Assembly (NCBI GenBank): GCA_030427905.1
Contig: JAUICL010000004.1
Location: 215,722 to 279,721 of the forward strand
Source: Bacteroidia bacterium
GTDB taxonomy: Bacteria > Bacteroidota > Bacteroidia > Flavobacteriales_D > Cryomorphaceae
DNA: 64,000 nt
Direction: 5' to 3'
Position numbers and translations under genes: made by a program. The stretch's first letter is position 1. The number at the start of each line of letters is the position of its first letter. The notes under the pieces are model-generated. The model was not told the origin of the DNA and did not search any database. It was given only the letters and a program-made list of their open reading frames with translations. Shown here one piece after another: positions 1-6,701 of the stretch.

Positions 1-264
1 ATCTCTGTAATTGGGAATGCCTACCCGAAGGAGTACGCCAAAATGGTAGCGCTTGCAGCGAAGGGAGAAATAGAAGAAGCGAGAGCGATTCAACTCCGAT
101 TCATGCCGATTATCCGCAATATTTTCGCCGAAGGAAACCCTGGTGGTATCAAAGAAGTGCTGCGATTGCTGGATATCTGTGAGCCCCATATGCGTTTGCC
201 GCTCTACCCGGTGAGCGAAACGCTATCGAAGAAGCTCTATCAAGATGTGGCGGAATTGAGCTAG
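1..264 (+). CDS. dapA: 4-hydroxy-tetrahydrodipicolinate synthase, C-terminal end (partial)
   Basis: The open frame enters from the left edge and ends at 264, giving about 87 residues. The segment reads as the DapA C-terminus: an ISVIGN stretch, a helix with EEARAIQ, a NPGGIKEVL segment and a closing RLPLYPVSE motif, which match the end of the (beta/alpha)8 barrel and the C-terminal helices of the family. DapA condenses pyruvate and aspartate semialdehyde in the lysine/diaminopimelate pathway in the cytoplasm. The catalytic lysine lies outside the window, so activity cannot be judged. An internal ATG at 43 is not the true start because homology extends upstream of it. Confidence 0.85.
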   Translation: MSVIGNAYPKEYAKMVALAAKGEIEEARAIQLRFMPIIRNIFAEGNPGGIKEVLRLLDICEPHMRLPLYPVSETLSKKLYQDVAELS

Positions 265-277
265 ATTTTGAAAATAC

Positions 278-1537
278 CTACTGCGGCCCACCGCAAAAGT
301 GTCGAAGCTTTTGCTCAGCTTTTTCGAAACCCATTTGGTTACTCTTTTCCAAATCGGCACAACCATCGATGATGCTGTAGTTGAGAATGTGGGTGATGCC
401 TCGATTGAAGTAAGCTTCTGCGTATTCCTTGTTGAGCTCTATCGCCTGAGTGTAGTCATCTACAGCTCGATTGTACTTCCCGAAGAAGGAATTGATGTTT
501 CCACGCATATTGTAGGCTTCGGGGTCTGTGGGGTCGCTTTGCACAGATCTGTCAAAGTCGATGATGGCCTCGGCGTAGGACCCAAGCATGGTTTTCGAGA
601 ACCCTCTATTGAACAGGGCGTCGGTAAAGTCACTTTTGATGCCGATCGCCTTGGAGTAGTCTTCAACGGCCTGCTCAATATTCCCCATGTTTTTGAGCGT
701 CACAGCTCTGTTGAAGTACGCGTTGGCAAAGTTCTGATTGAGCGATATGGCAATGTTCAGATCGCTTAGCGACTCGTCGAGTTTGTTGAGTTTCTTTCGG
801 CTGATGGAACGGTTGAAATAGGCTATGGCGAAGGTGGGGTTTAAATCGATCGCTTTCGTAAATGCTTTCTCGGCTTCTTCATTCTCTCCAAAATTCAAAT
901 GAAATAGTCCTTTTACATCATAGACCAGCTCAGAGTAGGGGGAGAGCTTCATAGCGCTGTTTATGTCCGCCAGTGCAGCATCGTAGTCGTCGGCTCGGGT
1001 GAAGGTGATGGCCCGCTTGAGATAAGCGATGGTGTCGTTGGGATTTAAACTCAAAATAAACGTCAGATCCTCTATGGCCTCGGGGTAGTCTTTGTTTTCT
1101 AGCTCAGCCAAAGCTCGCGCATCCAGGTAGTAGGCGTCGTAGTCAGATAGCTCTAGTGCTTTGCTCAGGTCTGTGATCGCATCTTTGTAATTCCCTTGCA
1201 ATAGTTGCAGTCTAGCCCTTTGATCAAAGTACACATCGCTATCGGGGTTGATGGAAATGGCAGTGTCGTAGTCTCGCTTCGACTCTTCGTATCGCCCCAT
1301 TTGCTGAAGCATAAGTGCTCGTTTCATATATGCCTCTGCGAAGTTTCGATCTACTTCTATTGCATTGGTGTATTCCAGAATGGCGTTGTTGTAATTCCCG
1401 CCGCGTTTTTGCATCTCAGCTTTTTGCAGGTAGCGCATGGCTTCCTGACGGTTTTGCGTATATATATTTTGCGCAGTGAGCACGATGGTGCTCAAGCAAA
1501 GCGTTATTGTGAGTACAAGTTTGTGCATGCGGTCCAT
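278..1537 (-). CDS. Secreted tetratricopeptide-repeat protein
   Basis: A 419-residue protein with an N-terminal signal peptide (hydrophobic residues about 6-22, ending near TAQ) followed by about eleven consecutive 34-residue TPR units, recognisable from the recurring A-Y-x-x-R and D-P/N-P pattern (for example NPNDTIAYLKRA, NPTFAIAYFNRS). TPR solenoids mediate protein-protein contacts; the signal peptide puts this one in the periplasm or at the outer membrane. A second ATG at codon 4 could be the real start. It faces dapA across a 13-bp gap with no visible terminator. The partner and specific role are unknown. Confidence 0.85.
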   Translation of the reverse strand: MDRMHKLVLTITLCLSTIVLTAQNIYTQNRQEAMRYLQKAEMQKRGGNYNNAILEYTNAIEVDRNFAEAYMKRALMLQQMGRYEESKRDYDTAISINPDSDVYFDQRARLQLLQGNYKDAITDLSKALELSDYDAYYLDARALAELENKDYPEAIEDLTFILSLNPNDTIAYLKRAITFTRADDYDAALADINSAMKLSPYSELVYDVKGLFHLNFGENEEAEKAFTKAIDLNPTFAIAYFNRSISRKKLNKLDESLSDLNIAISLNQNFANAYFNRAVTLKNMGNIEQAVEDYSKAIGIKSDFTDALFNRGFSKTMLGSYAEAIIDFDRSVQSDPTDPEAYNMRGNINSFFGKYNRAVDDYTQAIELNKEYAEAYFNRGITHILNYSIIDGCADLEKSNQMGFEKAEQKLRHFCGGPQ

Positions 1538-1654
1538 CTTTTCGTTTATATCTTAACAAGTGAAAGGCCATTTTGTGGACGACTCTTCTAATTGATAAAA
1601 TTGACGTGCTCACACGGACATACGAAAGCCCTGACTGAGCTTTCTGAATATACG

Positions 1655-1678
1655 AAAAAAGGCCCAAAAAGGGCCTTT
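1655..1678 (-). terminator. Rho-independent terminator of the thiolase gene
   Basis: An 8-bp inverted repeat (AAAGGCCC / GGGCCTTT) with a 5-nt A loop lies 25 bp downstream of the thiolase stop on the minus strand and is followed there by a run of six T. Confidence 0.85.
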
Positions 1679-1702
1679 CTAATTTGATATGGGGTGAAGT
1701 GA

Positions 1703-2884
1703 TTAGTCGATGTTTTCGATAACCATGGCTGAAGCACCACCTCCACCGTTACAGATTCCAGCTCCACCGAGTTTTCCTCCGTTTTGTTTCAATACGTTGA
1801 TCAATGTTACAATGATACGCGCACCGCTACATCCAAGTGGATGTCCTAACGATACGGCACCCCCGTTCACATCTACTTTGGAACCGTCGAGTCCTAGTTC
1901 CTTGATATTTGCTAGTCCTACTACAGAGAAGGCTTCGTTCAATTCCCAGAAGTCGATGTCACCAGTTGACAAACCTGCTTTTCCAAGCGCCTTCGGAATA
2001 GCTTTTGAAGGAGCTGTTGTAAACCATTCAGGAGCCTGAGCAGCATCGGCGTAGCTTACAATTTTAGCCAATGGCTTTAATCCAAGCGACTCCATTTTCT
2101 CTTTGCTCATCAGGACCAATGCAGCAGCGCCATCATTAAGCGTAGATGCATTGGCAGCAGTTACAGTACCTTCTTTTGAGAACACAGGGCGCAAAGCTGG
2201 AATCTTCTCCATCTTCACGTTTTTGTATTCCTGATCTTCAGACACCATAACCGGGTCGCCTTTGCGCTGCGGAACAGCAACAGGAACGACTTCTTCAGCA
2301 AATTTGCCATCCGCCCAAGCTTTGGCAGATCTGTTGTATGACTCAATAGCGAAGGCGTCTTGCTCTTCACGGCTGATCTTGTACTCTCTAGCGCAAAGAT
2401 CAGCGCAGTTTCCCATGTGTTCGTTGTTGTACACATCAGTCAATCCATCTAGTACCATCCCATCTTGCATGGTGATGTTACCAAGTTTTGTTCCCATTCG
2501 AGAACCTGGAAGGTAGTGCGGCACGCGGCTCATGTTTTCCATTCCACCAGCTACTACCACATCATTATCGCCAAGGGCAATAGATTGAGCTGCCATCATA
2601 ATGGTTTTCATTCCCGATGCACAAACTTTGTTGACTGTAGAACAAGGTACACTGTCATCTAGACCAGCAAATTTAGCAGCCTGTCTTGCAGGAGCCTGAC
2701 CAAGTCCGGCTTGCAAAACGCAACCCATCAAAACCTCGTCGACTTCTTTAGCGTCAACACCTGCTTTTTCAAGAGCACCTTTAATAGCTGTGGCTCCCAA
2801 CTGGGTAGCCGGTACTGATGCAAATACGCCGTTGAAGCTTCCTATGGGAGTTCGAACAGCTGATACGATATATACTTCTTTCAT
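1703..2884 (-). CDS. Acetyl-CoA C-acetyltransferase (thiolase)
   Basis: A 393-residue protein, the usual length for biosynthetic/degradative type II thiolases. The acyl-accepting cysteine is C88 in VNKVCASGMK, the catalytic histidine is H348 in GHPLGCSGAR, and the second catalytic cysteine is C378 in GICNGGGGA. It interconverts two acetyl-CoA with acetoacetyl-CoA plus CoA, and may also act on longer 3-ketoacyl-CoA. No other beta-oxidation or PHB gene is next to it, so the pathway cannot be assigned from context. It stands alone, with its own terminator and a candidate promoter upstream. Confidence 0.93.
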   Translation of the reverse strand: MKEVYIVSAVRTPIGSFNGVFASVPATQLGATAIKGALEKAGVDAKEVDEVLMGCVLQAGLGQAPARQAAKFAGLDDSVPCSTVNKVCASGMKTIMMAAQSIALGDNDVVVAGGMENMSRVPHYLPGSRMGTKLGNITMQDGMVLDGLTDVYNNEHMGNCADLCAREYKISREEQDAFAIESYNRSAKAWADGKFAEEVVPVAVPQRKGDPVMVSEDQEYKNVKMEKIPALRPVFSKEGTVTAANASTLNDGAAALVLMSKEKMESLGLKPLAKIVSYADAAQAPEWFTTAPSKAIPKALGKAGLSTGDIDFWELNEAFSVVGLANIKELGLDGSKVDVNGGAVSLGHPLGCSGARIIVTLINVLKQNGGKLGGAGICNGGGGASAMVIENID

Positions 2885-2918
2885 TTGAAATGTAGTTTTC
2901 TAGTGATAAAATTCGGCA

Positions 2919-2926
2919 CAAAGATA
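2919..2926 (-). promoter_or_regulatory. Candidate Bacteroidota -7 element for the thiolase gene
   Basis: On the minus strand this reads TATCTTTG, a full match to the Bacteroidota -7 consensus TAnnTTTG, 34 bp before the thiolase ATG. No convincing -33 TTG element is seen at the expected distance, so this is a candidate only. Confidence 0.4.
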
Positions 2927-2949
2927 CACGCAAAATAAAGACCTAAGTC

Positions 2950-3432
2950 TTACTTGGTGATAAGGACGAATTCTTGTGAGCCCGCCTGGTCGAAATCTTC
3001 GCCATTCAACTTAAATGCCTTTTTGGTATTGGTGTAGCCGCAGTCTCCGTCGTATTCACCTCCCAACTCTATTTCTTCAATGATGGTGGCATACCCATCA
3101 GATTCTACTACGATTTCATACCCGTACACCACATAGTATGGAGCTTCGTTGTTTCGGAATGGGTACTCATCATTTATCAAAAACTTGGTGCCACCTTCGG
3201 GAAATACTCCACCTGTATAGAATGTGTCGGCGATTAATGGCTCGCTATTTGGTACGTAACGCACAAAATAAAGCTCATCAATTTCGTCTTCATCAAATCC
3301 ATCACTGCCCCCTTGCTTCAGTTCAAAGTAGAGCGAGTTGATTCGCTGAATATCTGGTTCATCACATTCTTTTGCGCAGGAAATAGCAAGAAAGCCAATC
3401 GCGAGAAGAGAGTAGAAAAATTGTGTTTTCAT
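2950..3432 (-). CDS. Small lipoprotein of unknown function
   Basis: The start at 3432 is chosen over one 33 bp upstream because it gives a clean lipoprotein signal peptide: MKTQFF, a hydrophobic core, then LAISC with C19 as the lipidated cysteine. The mature part (about 140 residues) is acidic, predicted beta-rich and has two further cysteines (in KECDEP and DGDCGY). No known domain is recognised. It is divergently transcribed from the DUF6340 gene at 3498. Confidence 0.75.
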   Translation of the reverse strand: MKTQFFYSLLAIGFLAISCAKECDEPDIQRINSLYFELKQGGSDGFDEDEIDELYFVRYVPNSEPLIADTFYTGGVFPEGGTKFLINDEYPFRNNEAPYYVVYGYEIVVESDGYATIIEEIELGGEYDGDCGYTNTKKAFKLNGEDFDQAGSQEFVLITK

Positions 3433-3497
3433 AAACTTGCGGCCAAAAATAGTGAAATGAAACAATGGAATCAGCCATTTTTTAAATTTGTCGGCTT

Positions 3498-4526
3498 ATG
3501 ACTTTTCGCCTTCTCTTATACGGCTGTATTGCGTCAATATTGTCTAGCTGTTCTTCGACCTATTACTACGCCGACTTTTTGGTTCCTTCCGAAGTCTATG
3601 TTCCATCTGATTTAAGAAGGGTGGGACTTTTGAACCGTGGGGCCGATCAAAGAGATGCGAGTCCTATATATGTCGATGGCATTCCTGTTGAGTATTTCGG
3701 CGGGGTGGGGAAGGCCGTAGGTGATCAAACGCTGGGAGTATTGTCTACCGCCAATCTCAACTTGAATAGGTTTCAAACGGTTGTTGTCCCGCTAGATGAA
3801 TATCAAACCGATGATCGAAAAGTGGTTCAGGATGAGCTTAGTCAAAGTGAAGTAGATAGTATCTGTATGGTGTATGATCTCGATGGATTGGTGTCTATTG
3901 ATGGAATTGATCTGAGCATTCGCACCAGCGGTGAAATCAATGTGGTGCCTACTACCGATCAGTTTGGGAATGTGGTTCGCGTACCCGAGTTCAGCCAGGA
4001 TCAGGAAATTAGCTATCAAGTTTCATGGCGGTTTTACAGAGCGCGATCGAGTAAATTGATCGACAGCTTTTCGGAAGAGTACAGAAGGATTACAACCACC
4101 ATTAGCTACGCTAGAGAAAATGGTTCGCGCGAACGATTGCCAGAAGATTTTGAAGTGGTGGCCCAGATGGCAGCATATGATTACATCCGACGCATTTCAC
4201 CACATTGGAAAGAAGATTACAGACTCTACTACAGGGGTGGCGAAGCCTTGTCGCGGATTTCATCCAATCTCGACTACAACGCCAATTGGGAAGAAGCGGC
4301 CAGCAAGTGGATTGCTCTGACTACAGCTGAAGATGAAAACACGCGATATATGGCTATGTTCAATATGGCTGTGGCTAGTGAGATGATTGGAAACCCGAGA
4401 TTGGCCAAGGAATGGGCTGAAAAGGCAAAAGCTGTAAAGCCAACAAAACAAGTCGACAAGTATTTGGAAATCATCAATCGCCAGATCTTGATTTACGATG
4501 TCCTTGAGTATCAGCTAACCAACTAA
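3498..4526 (+). CDS. DUF6340 family lipoprotein
   Basis: A 342-residue protein with a lipobox (ILSSC, C18) directly after a short hydrophobic segment, so probably anchored in the outer or inner membrane. The body matches the Bacteroidota DUF6340 family: an early VPSDLRRVGLLNR segment, a central VSWRFYRA strand, and a helical C-terminal part (MAMFNMAVASEMIGN, LAKEWAEKA) that looks like a pair of TPR helices. Function is unknown in the family. A TAAATTTG sequence at 3483-3490 sits unusually close to the start. The last nine codons and the stop are repeated at 5335-5370. Confidence 0.8.
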   Translation: MTFRLLLYGCIASILSSCSSTYYYADFLVPSEVYVPSDLRRVGLLNRGADQRDASPIYVDGIPVEYFGGVGKAVGDQTLGVLSTANLNLNRFQTVVVPLDEYQTDDRKVVQDELSQSEVDSICMVYDLDGLVSIDGIDLSIRTSGEINVVPTTDQFGNVVRVPEFSQDQEISYQVSWRFYRARSSKLIDSFSEEYRRITTTISYARENGSRERLPEDFEVVAQMAAYDYIRRISPHWKEDYRLYYRGGEALSRISSNLDYNANWEEAASKWIALTTAEDENTRYMAMFNMAVASEMIGNPRLAKEWAEKAKAVKPTKQVDKYLEIINRQILIYDVLEYQLTN

Positions 4527-4607
4527 AAGGGGCTTTGAATTTCCCTGGATTAAAGTTGACCGTTCTCATTCTTCAGGTTTGTCGTTCAAAACAGGCTGTG
4601 AACTCTT

Positions 4608-4675
4608 TCACCACAGAGCACTCAAAGAACACAGAGAATCTCTGTGCAACTCTGTGCCCTTTGCGGCCTTTGTGG
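4608..4675. repeat. CACAGAG-type intergenic repeat
   Basis: The segment combines CACCACAGAG, AACACAGAGAATCTCTGTG (an inverted repeat around AATCTCTGT) and CTCTGTGCCCTTTGCGGCC. This style of intergenic element, built on CACAGAG / CTCTGTG words, occurs in many unrelated bacteria and does not encode protein. Confidence 0.6.
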
Positions 4676-4775
4676 CTCCTACGCTAACCGCGTGCCGCCT
4701 TAGCTCCAGCGGTGGCGCCTTCGGCGACAGCGTGGTGCCTATTTTAGCTCAGAGCGTTTTTATTTCAGAACTGCG

Positions 4776-4860
4776 AAGCAGTGGTGACCGACTGCAAGGA
4801 GCGTCAGTACAAGAAGCAGTGGTGACCGACCAGCGGGAGCTACAAAGTAGTGGTGACCGA
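4776..4860 (+). repeat. Three direct copies of an AGYAGTGGTGACCGA unit
   Basis: Near-identical 16-17 bp copies start at 4776, 4814 and 4845 (spacing 38 and 31 bp). They are interleaved with AGCGTCAGTAC words at 4800 and 4863. Each copy contains GACCG, the reverse complement of the CGGTC core of the downstream 11-bp array. Confidence 0.75.
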
Positions 4861-4928
4861 TAGCGTCAGTACGTCAGTACAAGGAACACCCATTAGCGAT
4901 TTTAGAAGTAATCACCAAGTTAAAAACT

Positions 4929-4967
4929 TCGCAAATCGACATTCGTTAATCGGTGTTCAATATTCAA
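4929..4967 (+). repeat. 39-bp intergenic repeat, copy 1
   Basis: It begins TCGCAAATCG and contains GTTAATCGGTGTTC. It matches 5259-5297 with four mismatches over 39 bp. The two copies flank the 11-bp array. Confidence 0.8.
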
Positions 4968-5071
4968 TAATTCTTAACGTCGACTTCAAACAGAGATGTA
5001 AATCTACATCATCACTCAGCGCAACCCATATGATAGGTAAACCAACAGCTCTAGGCTACTAAAATCAACTC

Positions 5072-5159
5072 ACGGTCTCCATACGGTCTCCTTACGGTCT
5101 AGTGACGGTCTTCAGACGGTCATAATACGGTGATGTTGCGGTCAAATTGCGGTTTGACT
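5072..5159 (+). repeat. Tandem array of eight 11-bp units with conserved ACGGTC core
   Basis: Units start at 5072, 5083, 5094, 5105, 5116, 5127, 5138 and 5149, exactly 11 bp apart. The first six begin ACGGT and the last two GCGGT. Position 6 is C in six of eight units, and the last four or five bases of each unit vary freely. The spacing places every core on nearly the same face of the DNA helix. Confidence 0.85.
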
Positions 5160-5258
5160 TCGTATCAAATATTAAGCAGAACCATGACTTCCATGGAGAT
5201 ACTTTCTCACATCACTGTAATTCTGATCTCGAATGGAGAATAGCTCGAATCCAATATC

Positions 5259-5297
5259 TCGCAAATCGGCAATCGTTAATCGGTGTTCGACATTCAA
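5259..5297 (+). repeat. 39-bp intergenic repeat, copy 2
   Basis: Partner of 4929-4967, in the same orientation 330 bp downstream. It is followed by a run of eight G at 5305-5312. Confidence 0.8.
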
Positions 5298-5334
5298 ATA
5301 TTAAGGGGGGGGAGTTCTATCCGTGAAGAAAATC

Positions 5335-5370
5335 ACGATGTCCTTGAGTACCAGCTAACCAACTAGAAAG
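5335..5370 (+). pseudogene. Relic of the 3' end of a DUF6340 gene copy
   Basis: These 36 bp match 4495-4530, the end of the upstream DUF6340 gene, with three mismatches. In frame, both copies encode DVLEYQLTN followed by a stop. The single change inside the sense codons is synonymous (TAT to TAC), and the stop changes from TAA to TAG. This suggests the stub of a former tandem paralogue rather than a random short repeat. Confidence 0.6.
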
Positions 5371-5454
5371 GGATTCAAGAATCGTAGATTTTGTTCTCAG
5401 GAATTTTCAGTACTCCCGATTATCATTTCTTAACAATTTCTTTATATTGCTCGC

Positions 5455-6639
5455 ATGAAAAGTTTACCTGCAAGTTTACTTCTCGCCGCACTATCTTTCT
5501 GTGGCGTAAGTGTCTATGGCCAATGCGAGCCTTTCTTCGGAAAATTGTTGATTAATGAAGTCATGCCGGCTAATGACATGACGGCAACTGATCCCGCGGG
5601 TGAATACGACGACTGGGTGGAAATAGTCAATACCACCGATGAACCCATTAACCTAGAAGGCTATTTTTTATCTGACAACCATGGAAATAAGACCAAATAC
5701 GTTTTTCCCGATGTGGAGATCGAAGCCAACGGCTATTTGGTAATTTGGTGTGATAATCAAATTGAGCAAGAAGGACTTCACGCTCCTTTTAATCTCAGTT
5801 CGGCCGGAGAAGAAGTAGGGCTGTATAACCCCGATACCACTTCGGTAGACTTTGTGCGCTACGGCGATATGCCAGACGATATCTCAATTGGTCGCTTTCC
5901 AGATGGTGCCGGTCCGTTCAAGATTTTGATTCCGACCTTTAACGCCGAAAACACCAATAGTGTCAACCCGGGATTGGTAATTAACGAATACCAAGCCGAG
6001 AATGAGACCACAGAACAAGATCAGTGGGGTGGATATGAAGATTGGATCGAGTTGTACAACAATAGCAACTCACCGATCGATCTGGAAGGATATTTTCTGA
6101 GCGATAAAATTGGTGATCCTACGCAGTTTGTTTTTCCTGACACCACAATCGGAGCGCATGACTTCTTAATAATCTGGTGCGACCAAGGGCTCTTCGAGCC
6201 AGGGCTCCACACTTTCTTTAAGCTGGGCGGAAGCGGTGATGATATTATTCTCTCCGATCCAGATACCCTGACAATAGACTATGTGCGCTACATGGAGCAG
6301 ATTCCAGACGATAGTGAAGGAAGGTTTCCAAATGGAGTAGGTCCCATCTCTTGCATGATTCCTACACATGGTATTAGCAATGGAGAAATTAACTCCGTAT
6401 TTGATCGAGAAAATGGAGAACCATTGAAAGTTTGGCCGAATCCAGCCACAACATCCTTTTGGATTGATATTGACCCGAATAAATCCATGTCGAGATTAGA
6501 ACTTTTCGATATGCAAGGTAGGAAGGTGATTGATCGCGTTTTACCTGCCGGATTGAATGAGATATTTATTGATAATCTGCCCGATGGAGTGTATCTTGTT
6601 AGGGCTGAGGAGTATTGGACCAAAATAATCGTGAATTAA
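5455..6639 (+). CDS. T9SS cargo with two lamin-tail domains
   Basis: A 394-residue secreted protein. A signal peptide (about residues 1-22, ending VYGQ) is followed by two lamin-tail (LTD) domains, about residues 28-160 and 175-310. Each has the family pattern L/VINE..., (D/E)DW(V/I)E(I/L)YN, LEGYFLSD and a YLVIWCD / FLIIWCD strand. The C-terminal ~75 residues form a type A T9SS sorting domain (VWPNPATTSF, LFDMQGR, LPDGVYLVR), so the protein is predicted to cross the outer membrane and be attached at the surface or released. It precedes the CotH gene by 62 bp on the same strand, and the two may be cotranscribed. LTDs are non-catalytic binding modules; the ligand is unknown. Confidence 0.9.
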   Translation: MKSLPASLLLAALSFCGVSVYGQCEPFFGKLLINEVMPANDMTATDPAGEYDDWVEIVNTTDEPINLEGYFLSDNHGNKTKYVFPDVEIEANGYLVIWCDNQIEQEGLHAPFNLSSAGEEVGLYNPDTTSVDFVRYGDMPDDISIGRFPDGAGPFKILIPTFNAENTNSVNPGLVINEYQAENETTEQDQWGGYEDWIELYNNSNSPIDLEGYFLSDKIGDPTQFVFPDTTIGAHDFLIIWCDQGLFEPGLHTFFKLGGSGDDIILSDPDTLTIDYVRYMEQIPDDSEGRFPNGVGPISCMIPTHGISNGEINSVFDRENGEPLKVWPNPATTSFWIDIDPNKSMSRLELFDMQGRKVIDRVLPAGLNEIFIDNLPDGVYLVRAEEYWTKIIVN

Positions 6640-6701
6640 AATACAACTTTTGAAGCAGTTGTGCGTCATTTTTGGGAATCCGAAGTAACCACAATACCTG
6701 C

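Larger units (their letters stand above)
4527..5454. other. Repeat-rich non-coding stretch of 928 bp
   Basis: Nothing here reads as a gene. A 285-bp open frame at 4579 is made of repeat sequence. The stretch contains, in order: a CACAGAG-type palindromic repeat, three copies of a GTGGTGACCGA unit, one half of a 39-bp repeat pair, an array with 11-bp period, the other half of the pair, a G8 run at 5305-5312, and a relic of the upstream gene's 3' end. Each is listed separately. Confidence 0.85.

Noticed and set aside
4579-4863. A 94-codon open frame in the repeat-rich stretch
   Set aside because: It is built entirely from the CACAGAG and GTGACCGA repeats, has no plausible domain and no start context.
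5072-5159. 11-bp array as a CRISPR
   Set aside because: Units are far too short, there are no separate repeats and spacers of CRISPR length, and no cas gene is in the window.
5072-5159. 11-bp array as decayed coding repeats
   Set aside because: An 11-bp period does not keep a reading frame and stops occur in the frames.
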